Shown here piece after piece: positions 46,401 to 55,297 of a stretch of DNA of 64,000 bases. The notes below the pieces were generated by a model that saw only the letters and a list, made by a program, of their open reading frames with translations, did not search any database and had not been told where the DNA came from. The position numbers and the translations under genes are program-made. Source of the DNA: Colwellia sp. (GTDB lineage Bacteria > Pseudomonadota > Gammaproteobacteria > Enterobacterales > Alteromonadaceae); NCBI GenBank assembly GCA_013215465.1, contig JABSOW010000016.1, forward strand, positions 50,114 through 114,113, in the 5' to 3' direction. Every line of letters begins with the position of its first letter. Positions within the stretch are counted from its first letter, which is position 1.

Positions 46401-47658
46401 CGACGCATTTCCAAGTGTTATTCAAATGCTAGCCAAAGCAGTAGAACAAGTTGCAGAGCTGAAAATTGACAGTGAATCCATATGGGATAACAAATGGAAA
46501 AACCATGTAGCGTTAAATAGCCAACGTATTCAGGCTGAATTAACTGAGCAAGGCATTGAAGCTGATGAAGCACAATATTTATCAACAATCCGCATGTTCT
46601 CAAACGCTTCTGGTGATTATGGCTCAGGTATTGATGGCCCAACTTGGGCAAGTGATACTTGGGACAGCGATAAGAAAATTTCTGATAACTATTTAGGGAA
46701 AATGGGCTTCTTCTTTGGTAGTGACAGCTCTCGTTGGGGTGAAAAAGCTAAGAATGCTCAAGGCCAAGACCTTCAGTTATATGCCAAACAACTATCAGGT
46801 ACTGACATTGCCCTACTCTCTCGTTCATCCAATTTATTTGGCATGTTAAGTTCCGATGATCCTTTTGAATACTTTGGCGGTATTAGCTTAGCAGTACGCA
46901 ATATTGATGGTAAAAGCCCTGACATGGTGATTTCAAATTTACGTAATGCTACCGAGCCTAAAGCTGAAGATGCCGCTTTATTTATGGCAAAAGAGTTAAG
47001 AACTCGTATGTTTCATCCCCGTTGGATCAAAGCAATGCAAAAAGAGGGTTACGCGGGTGCCGTGTCACTAGCCGCTAAAATGGATAACTTTTTTGGTTGG
47101 CAAGTGGTTGATCCTAACTTAGTACGCAACGATCAATGGGATGAATATTTTGATATCTACGTCAATGACAAGCTTAATATTGACCTAGATGAATGGTTTA
47201 AAAAAACCAATCCCGCATCACTGGCAAAAATGATGGCTAGAATGTTAGAAGCAGAACGTAAAGACTACTGGCAAGTAGATCCACAGCGTTTACAGCAATT
47301 AGTTGAGCAATATATACAACTGGTAAATCAATACGACTTAATTGTTTTAAACGATGCACTACGTGAAAATGTCAAGCAACTTGCTAACGGCTTTGGTTTA
47401 TCTGCCGTACTTGAACAGCCCACAATGAAAGACCTAGCTAAACAAGTTATTAAGCAAAAGTTACAAAATGAGCAACAAATGAAAGCTCAACAACAAAGTC
47501 AAAGTGAGCAAGTTGAAGGACAAAAACTTGAAAAACAAAATAACCAGCAACAAACAGCTGAGCCTAATCACTTCATTTGGCAGGCTTTATTTATTATTCT
47601 GTTAATCATGGGGCTAGGTGGTGTATACCAATACCATCGAAGTAAAAACAGTCATTAA
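43432..47658 (+). CDS. CobN/HmuS-like membrane-anchored chelatase
   Basis: 1408 residues from ATG 43432 (GAG ribosome site; ATG 43408 also in frame). Signal peptide to about residue 28, then a CobN/BchH-type magnesium-cobalt chelatase body: VHLGTHGSQEYLGGKERGLS, HMTPPFAAAGLHGDMSHLHE, KYIPVKTGGDPIRHPESLATGY, MRHYGVLESQVLYAMGV, ASGDYGSGIDGP. A Gln-rich linker and a C-terminal helix (FIWQALFIILLIMGLGGVY) anchor it, so the body is probably periplasmic. No CobS/CobT or cobalamin genes are nearby, arguing against cobaltochelatase. HmuS homologues are reported to remove iron from heme. An Asp/His-rich insert lies at about residues 755-785. Confidence 0.85.
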   Translation: MRINRPTFRLIPLLIIVMGLLTSHFTVANETLTTKLLFVGSAHSNKAKVSLLKEITTKNQINNWQITYKSARSLKDLQQAQSLFNQQDIIIFDAVSANEAAKTFGKYFSLINANSQTKFISLKWLNNPKSNRGFTTAQLQILSDYWQNAGRKNLANLLSFFSEDVLKQGNNIAVQAPIIFPMQGIYHPSQPNLISNSLTAYQAWSMPKKNQPRIAILLQRALIESEQTQLIDATIKQLEDQGIYVVPFFFELSRASGDYRHLLYLEDELANKVQQTSQIDLIISFRNIHWANQRKVEFEQFGVPVIQAMTYYSGDQKAWEADKQGVSAGMMSFTLVLPESAGVVDPMVVAAMDMKTQTTQIIDYQLEHLVNKAVNLVKLKYKANQEKKLTIFIWGDQDVGASFMNIPASLTAISQHLATKGYQTNQRDQGYLTDNVKRILDPFYRDYQLSQLLDDDLAELMPMTSYLAWFNNLPTTITEPINQYWGDPKDHFMAVERDGEHYFILPRMRDGNVLIMRQPPRTDKKNDEDAVYHQGIVPMNHFYLAAYFYAREYWHSDAIVHLGTHGSQEYLGGKERGLSIYDQGNLAVWDTPVVYPFIVDDVGEAMQTKRRGRATVISHMTPPFAAAGLHGDMSHLHELMHQYQSLDQGGVKQKTAKQIVDLCFSTNICKDIAWQQAEINKNYDGFFDDLHIHMESLATANQPLGLHTFGELAEQELLISTLIQMLGNDFTKLASEFEHQYYALPGEEVDGDDIDHSHSYHSSDHKKAIDADADAAHSKPLEGEINQLAGFKFVENYIVRSNEKSDNKANNSTKSSTDNRTNQRPVAFDDLDQALKAFVSRGKRLYQAITGIHELEAMTDFLSNKYIPVKTGGDPIRHPESLATGYNLYGFDPAKVPTKAAFEQGQELIDQMINNYQKKHGKLPDKMAFSLWSIETMRHYGVLESQVLYAMGVTPKWSKGGRVIGTEVIPYSELKRPRIDVVLSATGLYRDAFPSVIQMLAKAVEQVAELKIDSESIWDNKWKNHVALNSQRIQAELTEQGIEADEAQYLSTIRMFSNASGDYGSGIDGPTWASDTWDSDKKISDNYLGKMGFFFGSDSSRWGEKAKNAQGQDLQLYAKQLSGTDIALLSRSSNLFGMLSSDDPFEYFGGISLAVRNIDGKSPDMVISNLRNATEPKAEDAALFMAKELRTRMFHPRWIKAMQKEGYAGAVSLAAKMDNFFGWQVVDPNLVRNDQWDEYFDIYVNDKLNIDLDEWFKKTNPASLAKMMARMLEAERKDYWQVDPQRLQQLVEQYIQLVNQYDLIVLNDALRENVKQLANGFGLSAVLEQPTMKDLAKQVIKQKLQNEQQMKAQQQSQSEQVEGQKLEKQNNQQQTAEPNHFIWQALFIILLIMGLGGVYQYHRSKNSH

Positions 47659-47714
47659 GCTTAACTATTTCTTATTTTTAACGCGCACGAAAATATCTGC
47701 GCCAAGGTATATCT

Positions 47715-48722
47715 ATGTTTAAAAAATCAATATTACTCACTTTTATCATTAGCATGCTCGTTTCTGTTAATGTAAATGCTAACGATGAAGTGAATGTTTA
47801 CTCTTATCGCCAGCCTTTTTTGGTTAAACCATTATTTGATCTTTTTACCCAAAATACTGGCACTAAAGTAAATGTTATTTTTGCTAAAAAAGGCATGGCG
47901 GAACGTCTTGCTCGTGAAGGAAAATATAGCCCTGCTGATGTGCTGTTAACCACAGACATTAGCCGATTGATTGAGTTGCATGAGCGCAATTTATTGCAAG
48001 CATTCGACTCATCAACAATCAATGATGCTGTACCTAATCAATACCGAGCGCAAGATAATACTTGGTTTGCGTTAACGACACGGGTACGTAATATTTATTC
48101 ATCAAAACGCTTAGGCAATATTAATATTAATTACGAAGACTTAGCCGATAAAAAGTACCTAGGACGTATTTGTACCCGCAGTGGTAAACACCCCTATAAT
48201 GTTGCTTTAGTTGCCTCGATGATCGCTGAGCACGGCGAAGAGCAAACGCTAACTTGGCTAAAGAAAATGAAAGCTAATTTAGCCCGCAAGCCTCAAGGTA
48301 GTGATCGTGCCCAAGTACAAGCTATTCACCAAAACTTATGTGATATATCACTGGGCAATAGTTATTACTTTGGCAAAATGTTAAACGATGACAAACAAAA
48401 AGTTTGGGCACAAGCGGTTAATATTAACTTTCCAAACCAAGACAACCGTGGCGCTCATGTTAATATTTCAGGAATGGCACTAGCTAAATACTCACCTAAT
48501 AAAAAAAATGCCCAAGCCTTGATGGAGTTTTTAGTTTCAAAACCGGCCCAACAACTTTATGCTGAAACTAACATGGAATACCCAGTAAGAACTGATGTAA
48601 AACCATCAAAACTAGTGGCATCTTGGGGGAAATTTACCGCCGATAAGTTGTCGTTAGTAACGGTGGCAAGACATAGAAAAACAGCATTAAAGCTTATTGA
48701 TAAGGCACTGTTTGATATATAA
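47715..48722 (+). CDS. Ferric iron ABC transporter, substrate-binding protein (FbpA/FutA-like)
   Basis: 335 residues. Signal peptide (1-22, ending NVNA), then EVNVYSYRQPFLVKPLFDLF and VIFAKKGMAERLAREGKYSPADVLLTTD, the opening of periplasmic Fe3+-binding proteins. Late segments (GNSYYFGKMLNDD, GRGAHVNISGMALAK-like NRGAHVNISGMALAKYSP) carry the Tyr iron ligands of the family. It starts 57 bp after the HmuS-like gene, suggesting it receives iron released in the periplasm. Confidence 0.9.
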   Translation: MFKKSILLTFIISMLVSVNVNANDEVNVYSYRQPFLVKPLFDLFTQNTGTKVNVIFAKKGMAERLAREGKYSPADVLLTTDISRLIELHERNLLQAFDSSTINDAVPNQYRAQDNTWFALTTRVRNIYSSKRLGNININYEDLADKKYLGRICTRSGKHPYNVALVASMIAEHGEEQTLTWLKKMKANLARKPQGSDRAQVQAIHQNLCDISLGNSYYFGKMLNDDKQKVWAQAVNINFPNQDNRGAHVNISGMALAKYSPNKKNAQALMEFLVSKPAQQLYAETNMEYPVRTDVKPSKLVASWGKFTADKLSLVTVARHRKTALKLIDKALFDI

Positions 48723-48740
48723 ATATAATTCAGAATCATT

Positions 48741-50372
48741 GTGGTAATAACAAAAAAAGTCAATCTTATTTGGCGGATCATTAGCTGGAAAATTGCCTTA
48801 TTACTAATACTGCCGGTATTAGTAATGCTTTACGCTGGCATCAATGCCTCAGGGGATTTATTTAGTCACCTTTGGCAAACGGTTCTACCTAGCTATATCA
48901 GCAATACCTTATTGTTAGGCTTTATGGTGGTTTTACTATCACTATTTTTTGGTGTCAGTTGTGCCTCACTTATTGTCTATACCAATGTTGCCGCTAATAA
49001 CATTCTGCGCTGGCTGCTTATATTGCCATTAGCCATGCCAGCTTATTTAGTTGCTTACCTCTACACTGACTTGTTTGACTATGCTGGCCCGGTTCAGCGG
49101 GCTTTACGTCAATGGTTTAACTGGCAATCCCCTAGTGATTATTACTTTTTTGATATCAGAACGCTATTGGGTGCCGCGATCATTATCGCCTTAGTATTAT
49201 TTCCTTATGTCTATATGCTAACGCGCACAGCTTTTGAGCAACAAGATCAAAACCTGTTACGTGCTGGCCGTTCACTCGGCTTATCTAAACAACAAAGTTT
49301 CCTTAAAATTGCCCTACCATTAGCTCGCCCTGCTATTTCAGTGGCTGCTAGTTTAGTATTAATGGAAACTTTAGCCGACTTTGCTACCGTACAATACTTT
49401 GCCGTAAACACTCTCACTACCGCCATTTATGATACTTGGCTAGGTTATGGCGAATTAGCCAGTGCTAATGCACTAGCAAGCATATTGATGTTATTTATTC
49501 TATTCGCCGTAGTGACAGAGCAACAGGCAAACGCTAAAAAGAGCCATCAAAGTAATAGCCCTAATAGTGAACATACCGTTATTCAGTTATCATTAACACA
49601 GCAAATTATCGCCAGCAGCTTTTGTTGGTTGCTAGCTTTTGCTGGCTTTATCTTGCCCTTTGGGTTATTAATTATGATGGCGCTTGACTACAGCAATACC
49701 GAGCAATTGTTCGAATTACTGCCCACGGGAATGAACAGTATTAAAATTGCCCTATACGCGGCGACACTCTGCACCTTAATTGCGCTAATTTTATCGCTTT
49801 ATCAAAGGCTCTCTGATGATAACTGGCGTGATATCCCGCAAAAAATCTCAGGGTTCGGTTATGCTATCCCTGGCACAGTATTGGCAATGGCAATGTTGGC
49901 CACCTTTGGCCCTATTGATCATAGTATCAATTATCTAGCAGCCTTATGGCAATTCAAAGAACCGGGCTTAGTTTTATCTGGTTCAATTTTTGCTGTTATC
50001 TTTGCCTTTGTCGTACGCTTTGCTGCCATTGCCAATGGCACTATTAATAGTGGCCTTGGGCAAATACCCAAGTCACTTGAGCACGCATCTGCTAGTTTAG
50101 GTGCAGGTTTAGGAAAAACCTTAACACAAATACATTTACCTTTATTAAAACCGTCAATTTTAGCAGCATGGTTATTAGTTTTTGTCGAAGCGATGAAAGA
50201 GCTACCAGCGGTATTACTACTACGGCCTTTTAATTTTGAAACTTTAAGTACCCAAGTTTATCAATTGATTTCAGATGAAATGCTAGAACAAGGTGCGCTA
50301 GGGGCAATTCTCATTGTCTTACTCGGTTTGTTACCCATTATTTGGCTAAATAAAAAACAGGAAACATTGTGA
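48741..50372 (+). CDS. Ferric iron ABC transporter permease (FbpB-like)
   Basis: 543 residues, a fused double permease with about 12 transmembrane helices and two EAA motifs (RAGRSLGLSKQQSFLKIALPL at about 168; HASASLGAGLGKTLTQIHLPL at about 450). This two-domain single polypeptide is characteristic of FbpB/SfuB. GTG 48741 is the likely start; 18 bp after fbpA-like and overlapping the ATPase by 4 bp (GTGA). Confidence 0.92.
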   Translation: MVITKKVNLIWRIISWKIALLLILPVLVMLYAGINASGDLFSHLWQTVLPSYISNTLLLGFMVVLLSLFFGVSCASLIVYTNVAANNILRWLLILPLAMPAYLVAYLYTDLFDYAGPVQRALRQWFNWQSPSDYYFFDIRTLLGAAIIIALVLFPYVYMLTRTAFEQQDQNLLRAGRSLGLSKQQSFLKIALPLARPAISVAASLVLMETLADFATVQYFAVNTLTTAIYDTWLGYGELASANALASILMLFILFAVVTEQQANAKKSHQSNSPNSEHTVIQLSLTQQIIASSFCWLLAFAGFILPFGLLIMMALDYSNTEQLFELLPTGMNSIKIALYAATLCTLIALILSLYQRLSDDNWRDIPQKISGFGYAIPGTVLAMAMLATFGPIDHSINYLAALWQFKEPGLVLSGSIFAVIFAFVVRFAAIANGTINSGLGQIPKSLEHASASLGAGLGKTLTQIHLPLLKPSILAAWLLVFVEAMKELPAVLLLRPFNFETLSTQVYQLISDEMLEQGALGAILIVLLGLLPIIWLNKKQETL

Positions 50373-51439
50373 GTGAATTAGTTACCATTAAAAATTTATC
50401 GGTAAAATTACAACAAAACACTATTTTATCAGCCATTAATTTAACACTAGCACCGGGTGATATTTTAGGGCTAGTGGGGCCTAGTGGTTGCGGAAAAACC
50501 ACACTACTAAATACCCTTGCTGGCTTTATCGCCCAAAATAATGGTTCAATTACTTTTGCCACAGCTAATAATAACCTGACAATTACCCCAAAGAACATGC
50601 TGGCACCTGAACACAGAAATGTCGGTATGATCTTTCAAGATTACGCATTATTTCCTCACCTAACCGTGGCAAAAAACATTTGCTTTGGCATAGAAAAAGA
50701 ATCAAAAAAGGAACAAAAATCACAATTACTGCAATTGATGAAATTACTTAAGCTTGATGGTTTAGCACAACGTTACCCTCATCAACTTTCCGGCGGGCAA
50801 CAGCAACGGGTTGCCATTGCTAGAGCATTAGCACCAAAACCTAATTTGCTATTACTCGATGAGCCTTTCTCAAATATTGATGCCCGCTTACGCAATGAAT
50901 TAATGTTAGAAATACGTCAGCTATTAAAACAGCTAGATATTAGCGCCATTTTTGTCACTCATAATAAAGACGAAGTCTTTACCTTTGCCGACAAAATTGC
51001 AGTGATGGCCGACGGAAAAATTTTACAGACAGGGACGCCAAGTGACGTTTGTCAGCAACCAATTAACTGGCAAGTGGCTGACTTTTTACAACTAGGTACC
51101 TTTATACCAATACATAAGAGCCTCAATAGCAAATATTTTGATTCAGCTATTGGTAAAATCGAAGATAAACAATTAATTACTGTGAATAAAAACCAACAAC
51201 TACTGCTCAAACCACAACATCTTGAGCTATCGTCAAACATAACAGCAAATACAGTTGTTGAAACCATCAGTATAACTGAGCAAGGCTATCATTATTTATT
51301 ATCAAGTTTAACCACCAATACTAAGCTTTCATTTACCGGCTTAAGTTTTTACAGCGAGTCATTATTAACACTAGGGCAGCAGGTGGCAATAACGATAAAG
51401 CCCAAGGCCATGGTTACTCTTAACAAGTTAGCAAGCTAA
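50369..51439 (+). CDS. Ferric iron ABC transporter ATPase (FbpC-like)
   Basis: 356 residues. Walker A GPSGCGKTT, Q-loop FQDYALFPHLTV, signature LSGGQQQRVAIARAL, Walker B LLLLDEPFSNID and switch His in FVTHNKDE. A C-terminal regulatory TOBE-like domain (about 240-356). The start is GTG overlapping the permease stop. Completes a three-gene importer downstream of the heme system; convergent with the next gene (10-bp gap). Confidence 0.94.
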   Translation: MSELVTIKNLSVKLQQNTILSAINLTLAPGDILGLVGPSGCGKTTLLNTLAGFIAQNNGSITFATANNNLTITPKNMLAPEHRNVGMIFQDYALFPHLTVAKNICFGIEKESKKEQKSQLLQLMKLLKLDGLAQRYPHQLSGGQQQRVAIARALAPKPNLLLLDEPFSNIDARLRNELMLEIRQLLKQLDISAIFVTHNKDEVFTFADKIAVMADGKILQTGTPSDVCQQPINWQVADFLQLGTFIPIHKSLNSKYFDSAIGKIEDKQLITVNKNQQLLLKPQHLELSSNITANTVVETISITEQGYHYLLSSLTTNTKLSFTGLSFYSESLLTLGQQVAITIKPKAMVTLNKLAS

Positions 51440-51448
51440 TTGCTCCTA

Positions 51449-52807
51449 CTACTCGCCTTTATTCCACAGTTTTTGATGAGCTCTAACTGAAAAAAATTCA
51501 TTTGCATGCCAACAACGCGGCAGTAAATCTAATTCTTGTCTTTCCTGATAATTTGAAGATAACAACTCAAGTATTTCATTCAGGCGTTCTTTACTTAAGC
51601 GGGCTATTTTTTTAGCCATATGTGGAAAGTATAAATTACTTGTTTTCTGCACCTCTATATTGTGCCCATAACCAATGAAAGCCAACTTTCTCGTTGCTAT
51701 ACGACATAAAGGTTGTTCAGGCGAAACTGGGTATAATCGATTGACAATAGCATATTCATAACAGCCGCCATATTCATCTTCTGGCATATAAATCACGCCA
51801 TAGCCTTGAGGAAACATACCTGTTATTTGATAAAGGGCATCAACAATTTTTTGTGAACAAAACCCTAGTTCAGCATTTTTATTTAATACCTGATAAACCT
51901 TAGGTAACACCTTATAATTGTAGTTATCTTTAGTTGAAAAAATAATAGAGGTGTATATTTGCGGTACTTTTAATAAATTACCAACACTTTGTTTTGGCTT
52001 AAAACTGCTTTTAATTAATTGTTGTAAAAATTGCAATTTTACTTGCTCATCAATAACAAACTGGTGGCGCTCTTCTTTAGAGTTTCCAACATAAACAGCT
52101 ACACTTAATCCATCAGTTATGTATTTCAACGTTTGTTTATAATTAATGGTTAAAAGCTTTTTTCGTTCATCGACAGTCAATGTTCTCTGGGAATTTTTGG
52201 TCGAACCTTCACCCATAAGTATATCTTGTGCTTCATGATGATAAATACCGATATCTTGCAGTAACACCGCCATCAATAATGGAATTTTGATTTGATCTAT
52301 TACCCGCCGTTGGGCATCGAGATCAAACTGCTCAAAGGTAAGCTCAGGAAATTCAGCTAATGTATTAGCGATATGAGGATCGGTTATTTCAACATCAAAC
52401 AGTAGTCGATCTAATAAGCGTAAGCTTAACACTGCTTTATATAACGATTTACAATACTCGTTATTTACGGTAACTCTCTTGCCTTCTGTTGGGCTAAGCA
52501 ATTGAATAGTACCAAGTAATTTAGCTGACTTACGATTACTTTCCTCAAATTTATCACCTTCAGTTAACTCGATGATTTCATGACAAATATTAAGTAAATG
52601 ATGATGACGGTCGATACGCTCTAGTTTTTGTAGCTCAAGGTGTTCTTCACTTAATTCTTCATCCGTTGCCACAAAAGCTTGATGATTAAAAAAATGAATT
52701 GCTTGCTCAAGCAGAGTGTCTTTAAGTTTACTACGCCCATAAATTTTACTCAGCAAGATCTGAACCTGAAGAGTGTAGTGTGTTTGATGCTGGTGAGGTT
52801 TAGCCAT
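51449..52807 (-). CDS. Uncharacterised 452-residue protein, possibly HD-type
   Basis: A long soluble cytoplasmic protein I cannot assign. The central part (about 165-200; KIPLLMAVLLQDIGIYHHEAQ) has a weak HD-domain look, and QILMGEG / YKQTLKYITDGL recall HD-GYP-like helices, but the catalytic HD pair is not plain. The C-terminal part has FPQGYGVIYMPEDEYGGCYEYAIVNRLYP, which resembles the GYP-loop region of HD-GYP proteins (GxGVY-like). It could be a degenerate signalling phosphodiesterase. Monocistronic, upstream of the metL relic. Confidence 0.5.
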   Translation of the reverse strand: MAKPHQHQTHYTLQVQILLSKIYGRSKLKDTLLEQAIHFFNHQAFVATDEELSEEHLELQKLERIDRHHHLLNICHEIIELTEGDKFEESNRKSAKLLGTIQLLSPTEGKRVTVNNEYCKSLYKAVLSLRLLDRLLFDVEITDPHIANTLAEFPELTFEQFDLDAQRRVIDQIKIPLLMAVLLQDIGIYHHEAQDILMGEGSTKNSQRTLTVDERKKLLTINYKQTLKYITDGLSVAVYVGNSKEERHQFVIDEQVKLQFLQQLIKSSFKPKQSVGNLLKVPQIYTSIIFSTKDNYNYKVLPKVYQVLNKNAELGFCSQKIVDALYQITGMFPQGYGVIYMPEDEYGGCYEYAIVNRLYPVSPEQPLCRIATRKLAFIGYGHNIEVQKTSNLYFPHMAKKIARLSKERLNEILELLSSNYQERQELDLLPRCWHANEFFSVRAHQKLWNKGE

Positions 52808-52935
52808 TACGTCGATAAAAAATATAAATAAAAGTCAATAATGCTAGAAAAAACAAAACTATGCAACATAGTTATTCAATTAATAAACAGCTCAGTTGAG
52901 ATAAAATAACTCACTGAATTGCATAGTCACTAAAG

Positions 52936-53889
52936 TTAGTTTAGCCCCTTTATTTTTACTTGGTGTTGTCTATAAATTAATTGCTGACAAATATTGACTA
53001 GATCAGAATGTAAGCCACCTGCGGTAACATCCCTTCCTGCGCCAGACTCCCTAATAATAAGTGGATTTTCTTGATACCATTGACTACTTATTTGAAAAAT
53101 ATTATCACAAGGTGTTAGGCTTGCAAAAGCATGAGTTATTGATAAAATTTCTAAGCTTACTTGGGCTGTTAGTTTATTTTTCTCTTCATTATACTGCAAA
53201 AGTGTCACATAACGGATACAAGCATTAGTTGCTATTAACAGCAACTAATGTACTAGCAAAAAAGTCACCTAACTCATTAGCCCTTGCTAAAAATTTTGCT
53301 GTCGTTAATCCTTGTAGTGCCTTAGGCACCAAGTTTTACAGTCAATATCATCAAGTGATAATTCAAAACTGGCCATGCGCGCTAAAATAAGTAATTTACG
53401 CTGCACATCTCGACCTGATAAATATTCACGGGGATCTGGCTCAGTAATACCTTGAGCTAAAGCGTCAATAAGCAAGGTTAAAAAATCAACCGAGCCGTCA
53501 TAAGTTTCAAATAACCACGATAATATGCCAGAAAATATACCAGCAATTGCGGTAATTTTATCGCCACTATAAATGCCATCGACATCAGTCCATAAAGTCA
53601 CATTAATGAGTATTAACTGTTGTTGCTTTAATGCAACTAAACACCCAGTTAACGCTTCAGTAAAATCAGCTTGCTCAGCAGCTTCAACCAAACAAAGCAG
53701 CGCAAACAAAGCATTGGTAGTTTTACCGTTAGCAGAAACAACAATAATGTCATTTAACTGACATTATTGACGGATAATATCAAGTACACGTTCAAGACAT
53801 TGCGCATTAGCTACCGAGCTACCGCCAAATTTATGGACGTTAATAGCGTGCTTTACCAGTTTATTTTCAGGTATATTTATTGTGGTCAT
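52936..53889 (-). pseudogene. metL: metL pseudogene (aspartokinase II-homoserine dehydrogenase II)
   Basis: About 950 bp remain of a gene normally near 2.4 kb. Minus-strand pieces in order: from 53889, 41 residues with the aspartokinase opening VHKFGGSSVANAQ, then TGA/TAA; LNDIIVVSANGKTTNALF; TLWTDVDGIYSGDK (late aspartokinase); then directly the homoserine dehydrogenase part GIFSGILSWLFETYDGSVDF ... EPDPREYLSGRDVQRKL; a stop at 53305; finally the C terminus FASLTPCDNIFQISSQWYQE ... GAGRDVTAGGLHSDL ending 52936. Several large internal deletions plus stops make function impossible. It lies directly after metB as in metBL operons. Confidence 0.9.
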
Positions 53890-53952
53890 TTTACTCTTTC
53901 GGTTAGCGACGTTTTAGCTCACTAAACTCATGCTATATTTTGTTAGTTGTCG

Positions 53953-55119
53953 CTAAGCAATTTGGCTCTGTGCTAAACCATGAGCCAAATCAGCTAAAAT
54001 GTCGTCAATATCTTCGATGCCAACTGAAACTCGCACCAATGAATCGGTAATACCTGCTTCCAGGCGAGCGGCTTCTTCCATACCCGCATGCGTCATTGTT
54101 GACGGATGACTGATCAAACTCTCTACCCCACCTAATGATTGCGCTAAGGTGAATAAACTTAAATTAGCAAATAATTTTTTCACTGCCTTCACGCCACCTT
54201 TTATTTCAAAACTTAGCATGGCACCAAAGCCAGCTTGCTGTTTTTTAGCGATATCATGACCAGGATGATCAGTAAACCCTGGATAGTAAACGACGTCAAT
54301 AGCAGCATGGGCCTTTAAAAAGTTAGCCACTTGTTCTGCATTTTCTTGGTGTTGCTTAATACGTATAGGTAAGGTTTTTAGTCCCCGTGTCGCTAAAAAA
54401 CTATCAAAAGCACTGCCAGTGATACCGATACAATTGGCCCACCATGCTAATTCATCACCTAACGCTTGATCTTTAGTAACTAAAACGCCACCAACAATAT
54501 CACTATGACCATTAATGTATTTGGTAGTGGAATGAAAAACAATATCGGCACCAAGTAGCAGGGGCTGCTGTAAAACTGGTGATAAAAAAGTATTATCAAC
54601 CGCAACTAAAGCGCCTACTTTATGGCAAGCTTTAGTGACTTGCTCAATATCTACCAAGCGTAATAGCGGATTACTTGGGCTTTCTAATAAAACTAATTTA
54701 GGTTTTTGCGCTAATGCCTTGGCTAAGGCTTGCTGGTCATTTTGATCTACCACAATTAATTTAAATTGACCACGTTTTGCTAGATGGGTAAATAAACGAA
54801 AGCTGCCACCGTAGCAATCATGAGGGATCACCACCAAATCATCTGTTGATAATAACTGACAGATTAAATGTACTGCAGCCATTCCGGTACTAGTAACTAT
54901 GCCAACACTACCTTGCTCTAATTTAGCGATAGCTTGAGCAAAAGTAGCACGCGTAGGGTTACCCGTGCGAGAATAGTCAAATTGGCGCTTATCGTTAAAG
55001 CCTTTTAAAGAATAAGTACTTGATAAATAAATAGGTGCAACCACAGCACCATAGTGTTGGTCGGTATTAATACCTGCTCGTACAGCAACAGTGGTCATTT
55101 TATTGATCGACATAGTCAT
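53953..55119 (-). CDS. metB: Cystathionine gamma-synthase
   Basis: PLP enzyme of 388 residues making cystathionine from an activated homoserine and cysteine. YGAVVAPIYLSSTY, FDYSRTGNPTR, SSGM-like STGMAAVHL, PLP Lys in FHSTTKYINGHSDIVGG and SLGGVESLISHPSTMTHA near the C terminus. MetB rather than cystathionine beta-lyase or MetZ is favoured by the metJ/metL context. Preceded by two MetJ operator arrays and divergent from metJ. Confidence 0.93.
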   Translation of the reverse strand: MTMSINKMTTVAVRAGINTDQHYGAVVAPIYLSSTYSLKGFNDKRQFDYSRTGNPTRATFAQAIAKLEQGSVGIVTSTGMAAVHLICQLLSTDDLVVIPHDCYGGSFRLFTHLAKRGQFKLIVVDQNDQQALAKALAQKPKLVLLESPSNPLLRLVDIEQVTKACHKVGALVAVDNTFLSPVLQQPLLLGADIVFHSTTKYINGHSDIVGGVLVTKDQALGDELAWWANCIGITGSAFDSFLATRGLKTLPIRIKQHQENAEQVANFLKAHAAIDVVYYPGFTDHPGHDIAKKQQAGFGAMLSFEIKGGVKAVKKLFANLSLFTLAQSLGGVESLISHPSTMTHAGMEEAARLEAGITDSLVRVSVGIEDIDDILADLAHGLAQSQIA

Positions 55120-55181
55120 TCCTCTTATTCAATCACTCTGTTTATTTAATTTTTTTGATTGATTTGTTTGTTTGGTTTTTT

Positions 55182-55197
55182 AGATGTTTGGACGTCT
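55182..55197. promoter_or_regulatory. MetJ operator (two tandem met boxes), metB-proximal
   Basis: AGATGTTT-GGACGTCT: two adjacent 8-bp boxes matching AGACGTCT at 6 and 7 positions, 62 bp upstream of metB. MetJ binds pairs of boxes cooperatively with S-adenosylmethionine. Confidence 0.75.
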
Positions 55198-55237
55198 ATA
55201 ACTCTAAACTCTTTGATTATTTAGGTCAAGATTTTTT

Positions 55238-55253
55238 GGACATCTAAACTTCT
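55238..55253. promoter_or_regulatory. MetJ operator, second pair of met boxes
   Basis: GGACATCT-AAACTTCT, two adjacent boxes with 6 and 5 matches to AGACGTCT, lying between the first pair and metJ. They probably control metB and metJ together. Confidence 0.65.
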
Positions 55254-55297
55254 ACTTGACTGAATTTCAACAACCAGTAAAATCTATCTTATAACTA

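Noticed and set aside
43432..47658. Aerobic cobaltochelatase CobN for cobalamin synthesis
   Set aside because: No cob genes, CobS or CobT nearby; the signal peptide, C-terminal anchor and HmuY/DUF2149 neighbours favour an HmuS-like role.
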